Part shown: positions 62,443-64,000 of the stretch, piece by piece
How positions within the stretch are numbered: position 1 is the first letter of the stretch
Layout of the letters: each line of letters opens with the position of its first letter
Origin: Streptomyces violens
GTDB lineage: Bacteria; Actinomycetota; Actinomycetes; Streptomycetales; Streptomycetaceae
Reading direction: 5' to 3'
Assembly: GCF_000717745.1 (NCBI RefSeq)
Contig: NZ_JOBH01000015.1
Location: 62,001 to 126,000 of the forward strand
Length of the DNA stretch: 64,000 bases
Notes under the pieces: generated by a model
Seen by the model: the letters and a program-made list of their open reading frames with translations, nothing else
Databases searched by the model: none
Told to the model about the DNA's origin: nothing
Program-made: the position numbers and the translations under genes

Positions 62443-63663
62443 TCAGTGGGCCACGGCAGCGGCGCCGTGTTCGTCGATCAGGGCGCCCGTGACGAAGCGG
62501 TCCAGGGCGAAGGGGGCGTTGAGGGGGTGCGGGGCGCCGGTGGCGATGGTGTGCGCGAAGGTCCAGCCGGCCGCCGGGGTGGCCTTGAAACCGCCGGTCC
62601 CCCAGCCGCAGTTGACGTACATGTTCTCCACGGGCGTGGTGCCGATGATCGGCGAGGCGTCCGGCGTGACATCGACGATGCCGCCCCACGTGCGCAGCAC
62701 ATGGGCGCGCGCGAAGACCGGGAACAGCTCCACCGCCGCGGCCATCTGCTCCTCGATGACGTGGAACGCGCCGCGCTGCCCGTACCCGTTGTACGAGTCG
62801 ACGCCCGCGCCCATCACCAGCTCGCCCTTGTGCGCCTGCGAGACGTACACATGCACGTGGTTGGACATCACGACGGTCGGGTGCACCGGCTCGTGCAGCT
62901 CGGAGACGAGCGCCTGGAGCGGGTGCGACTGCACGGGCAGCCGGAAGCCGGCCTTCTCGGCGAGGACGCTGCTGTGGCCCGAGCTCGCGAGGCCGACCCG
63001 GCCGGCGTTGATGCGCCCGCGGGTGGTCTCCACGCCGACGACCCGGTCGCCGTCCTTCACGAAGCCGGTGACCTCGCAGTGCTGGATGATGTCGACGCCC
63101 ATCTCGTCGGCGCGGCGGGCCAGCGCCCAGGCGACGTGGTCGTGCTTGGCGATGCCGGCCCGGGGCTGGTAGGTGCCGCCGAGTACGGGATAGCGGGTGT
63201 CGGTGGAGACGTTGAGGATCGGACAGACCTCGGCGACCTGCTGCGGGTCCAGCCACTCCGCGTCCACGCCGTTGAGCTTGTTTGCACCGACGCGGCGGAC
63301 GCCTTCCCGTACGTCCTGGAGGGTGTGCGCGAGGTTGAGGACGCCGCGCTGGCTGAACAGGAAGTCGTAGTCCAGCTCTTCGGGCAGCCCCTCCCACAGC
63401 TTCAGGGCGTGCTCGTAGATCCCCGCGCTCTCGTCCCAGAGGTAGTTGGAGCGGATGATCGTGGTGTTGCGGGCCATGTTGCCACCCGCCAGCCAGCCCT
63501 TCTCCAGGACGGCGACGTTGGTGATGCCGTGGACCTTGGCGAGGTAGTAGGCGGTGGCCAGGCCGTGTCCGCCGCCGCCGACGATCACGACGTCGTAGGA
63601 GGAGCGGGGTTCGGGGTTGCGCCAGAGGTGGTCGGGGTGCTCGGGCAACGGCGTCGTGCTCAT
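62443..63663 (-). CDS. soxB: Sarcosine oxidase beta subunit
   Basis: A 406-residue flavoprotein of the D-amino acid oxidase family. FAD binds at [22 protein letters not shown] (about 25-46). [16 protein letters not shown] contains the covalent-FMN region expected in SoxB, and the C-terminal [35 protein letters not shown] is the catalytic face. It oxidises sarcosine. The ATG at 63663 overlaps the glyA stop (ATGA). Confidence 0.95.
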   Translation of the reverse strand: MSTTPLPEHPDHLWRNPEPRSSYDVVIVGGGGHGLATAYYLAKVHGITNVAVLEKGWLAGGNMARNTTIIRSNYLWDESAGIYEHALKLWEGLPEELDYDFLFSQRGVLNLAHTLQDVREGVRRVGANKLNGVDAEWLDPQQVAEVCPILNVSTDTRYPVLGGTYQPRAGIAKHDHVAWALARRADEMGVDIIQHCEVTGFVKDGDRVVGVETTRGRINAGRVGLASSGHSSVLAEKAGFRLPVQSHPLQALVSELHEPVHPTVVMSNHVHVYVSQAHKGELVMGAGVDSYNGYGQRGAFHVIEEQMAAAVELFPVFARAHVLRTWGGIVDVTPDASPIIGTTPVENMYVNCGWGTGGFKATPAAGWTFAHTIATGAPHPLNAPFALDRFVTGALIDEHGAAAVAH

Positions 63664-64000
63664 ACGGTGGCTCCGTTCAGGCCCGGGTACAGCGGGAACT
63701 TGTCGGTGAGCGCGGTGACGCGGGCGCGCAGCGCGGTGGCGCGCTCGTCATCGGGCTCGTCCTTCAGCGTCTGCGCGATAATGTCGGCGACCTCGCGGAA
63801 CTCCTCGGTCCCGAAGCCGCGGGTGGCGAGCGCCGGGGTGCCGATGCGCAGGCCGGAGGAGACCATCGGGGGGCGGGGGTCGAAGGGGACGGCGTTGCGG
63901 TTGACGGTGATGCCGATGCGGTGCAGCCGGTCCTCGCCCTGCTGTCCGTCCAGGGCGGAGGCGCGCAGGTCGACGAGGACGAGGTGGACCTCCGTACCGC
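63660..64000 (-). CDS. glyA: Serine hydroxymethyltransferase (C-terminal part, cut by window edge)
   Basis: The open frame enters from the right edge and ends at TGA 63660. The visible ~113 residues are the C-terminal part of [45 protein letters not shown], then [23 protein letters not shown], with the cofactor-domain Arg in GLRIGTPA. Linked to sarcosine oxidase genes, it would use the methylene-tetrahydrofolate made by SoxA to convert glycine to serine. The start and catalytic Lys lie outside the window. Confidence 0.92.
   Translation of the reverse strand, partial: GTEVHLVLVDLRASALDGQQGEDRLHRIGITVNRNAVPFDPRPPMVSSGLRIGTPALATRGFGTEEFREVADIIAQTLKDEPDDERATALRARVTALTDKFPLYPGLNGATV

Noticed and set aside
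59246..63397. 1383-codon reading of soxA
   Set aside because: The extension is antisense-like frame through soxD and soxB; the ATG at 62137 overlaps the soxD stop and fits SoxA length.

Overview
The window is high-GC actinobacterial DNA, almost certainly a Streptomyces chromosome. The signs are the codon bias, long stop-free shadow frames opposite real genes, many GTG starts, GTGA/ATGA stop-start overlaps, and marker genes for a chaplin, CslA, GlxA and a group 1h-type [NiFe] hydrogenase. All calls come from reading the sequence by eye; no database search was run.

Left part (1-12.3 kb). A leftward, translationally coupled NRPS/PKS operon enters from the left edge: an A-T protein, a free-standing C domain, an A-T-C-T protein, then a type I PKS starting with a ketosynthase and cut by the window edge. 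Next comes a short-chain dehydrogenase, divergent from a solute:sodium symporter that has a clear promoter and palindromic operator. The symporter is followed by an ECF-type sigma factor and a small membrane protein.

12.3-25 kb. A leftward catabolic set contains an AraC regulator, a fused maleylacetate reductase/hydroxyquinol 1,2-dioxygenase and an FAD aromatic hydroxylase, which fits aerobic resorcinol/hydroxyquinol breakdown. Then come a molybdenum hydroxylase of the xanthine dehydrogenase family with its FAD subunit, a MarR-GNAT fusion regulator with a perfect operator, an Rv1733c-like membrane protein, an orphan GvpL/F-like gene and an HD-domain gene.

25-40.3 kb. A long rightward operon for a putative atmospheric-H2 uptake hydrogenase: PP2C/PAS phosphatase, SIS protein with a HypC-like tail (containing the only in-frame TTA codon I found), second SIS protein, small and large hydrogenase subunits, NifU-like protein, three proteins of unknown function, maturation protease fused to a shortened HypA, then HypC, HypD and HypE. 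HypF converges from the other strand. No hypB is seen.

40.3-47.5 kb. A DeoR regulator is divergent from an operon with a polyol-type MFS transporter, two FGGY kinases, a histidine phosphatase and a D-2-hydroxyacid dehydrogenase. Its substrate is unknown.

47.5-52.3 kb. A compact lasso peptide locus, read leftward: precursor, cyclase, RRE protein and leader peptidase. A two-gene ABC exporter lies on the other strand. The 37-residue precursor was too short for ordinary ORF calling. Its predicted 16-residue core begins with Gln.

52.3-58.5 kb. Developmental surface genes: a chaplin with a His/Asn tail, a CslA-type glycan synthase carrying a C-terminal IS701-like transposase remnant, the radical copper oxidase GlxA, and a convergent GH6 glucanase.

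58.6-64 kb. A leftward sarcosine oxidase operon (glyA, soxB, soxD, soxA, soxG) leaves through the right edge.
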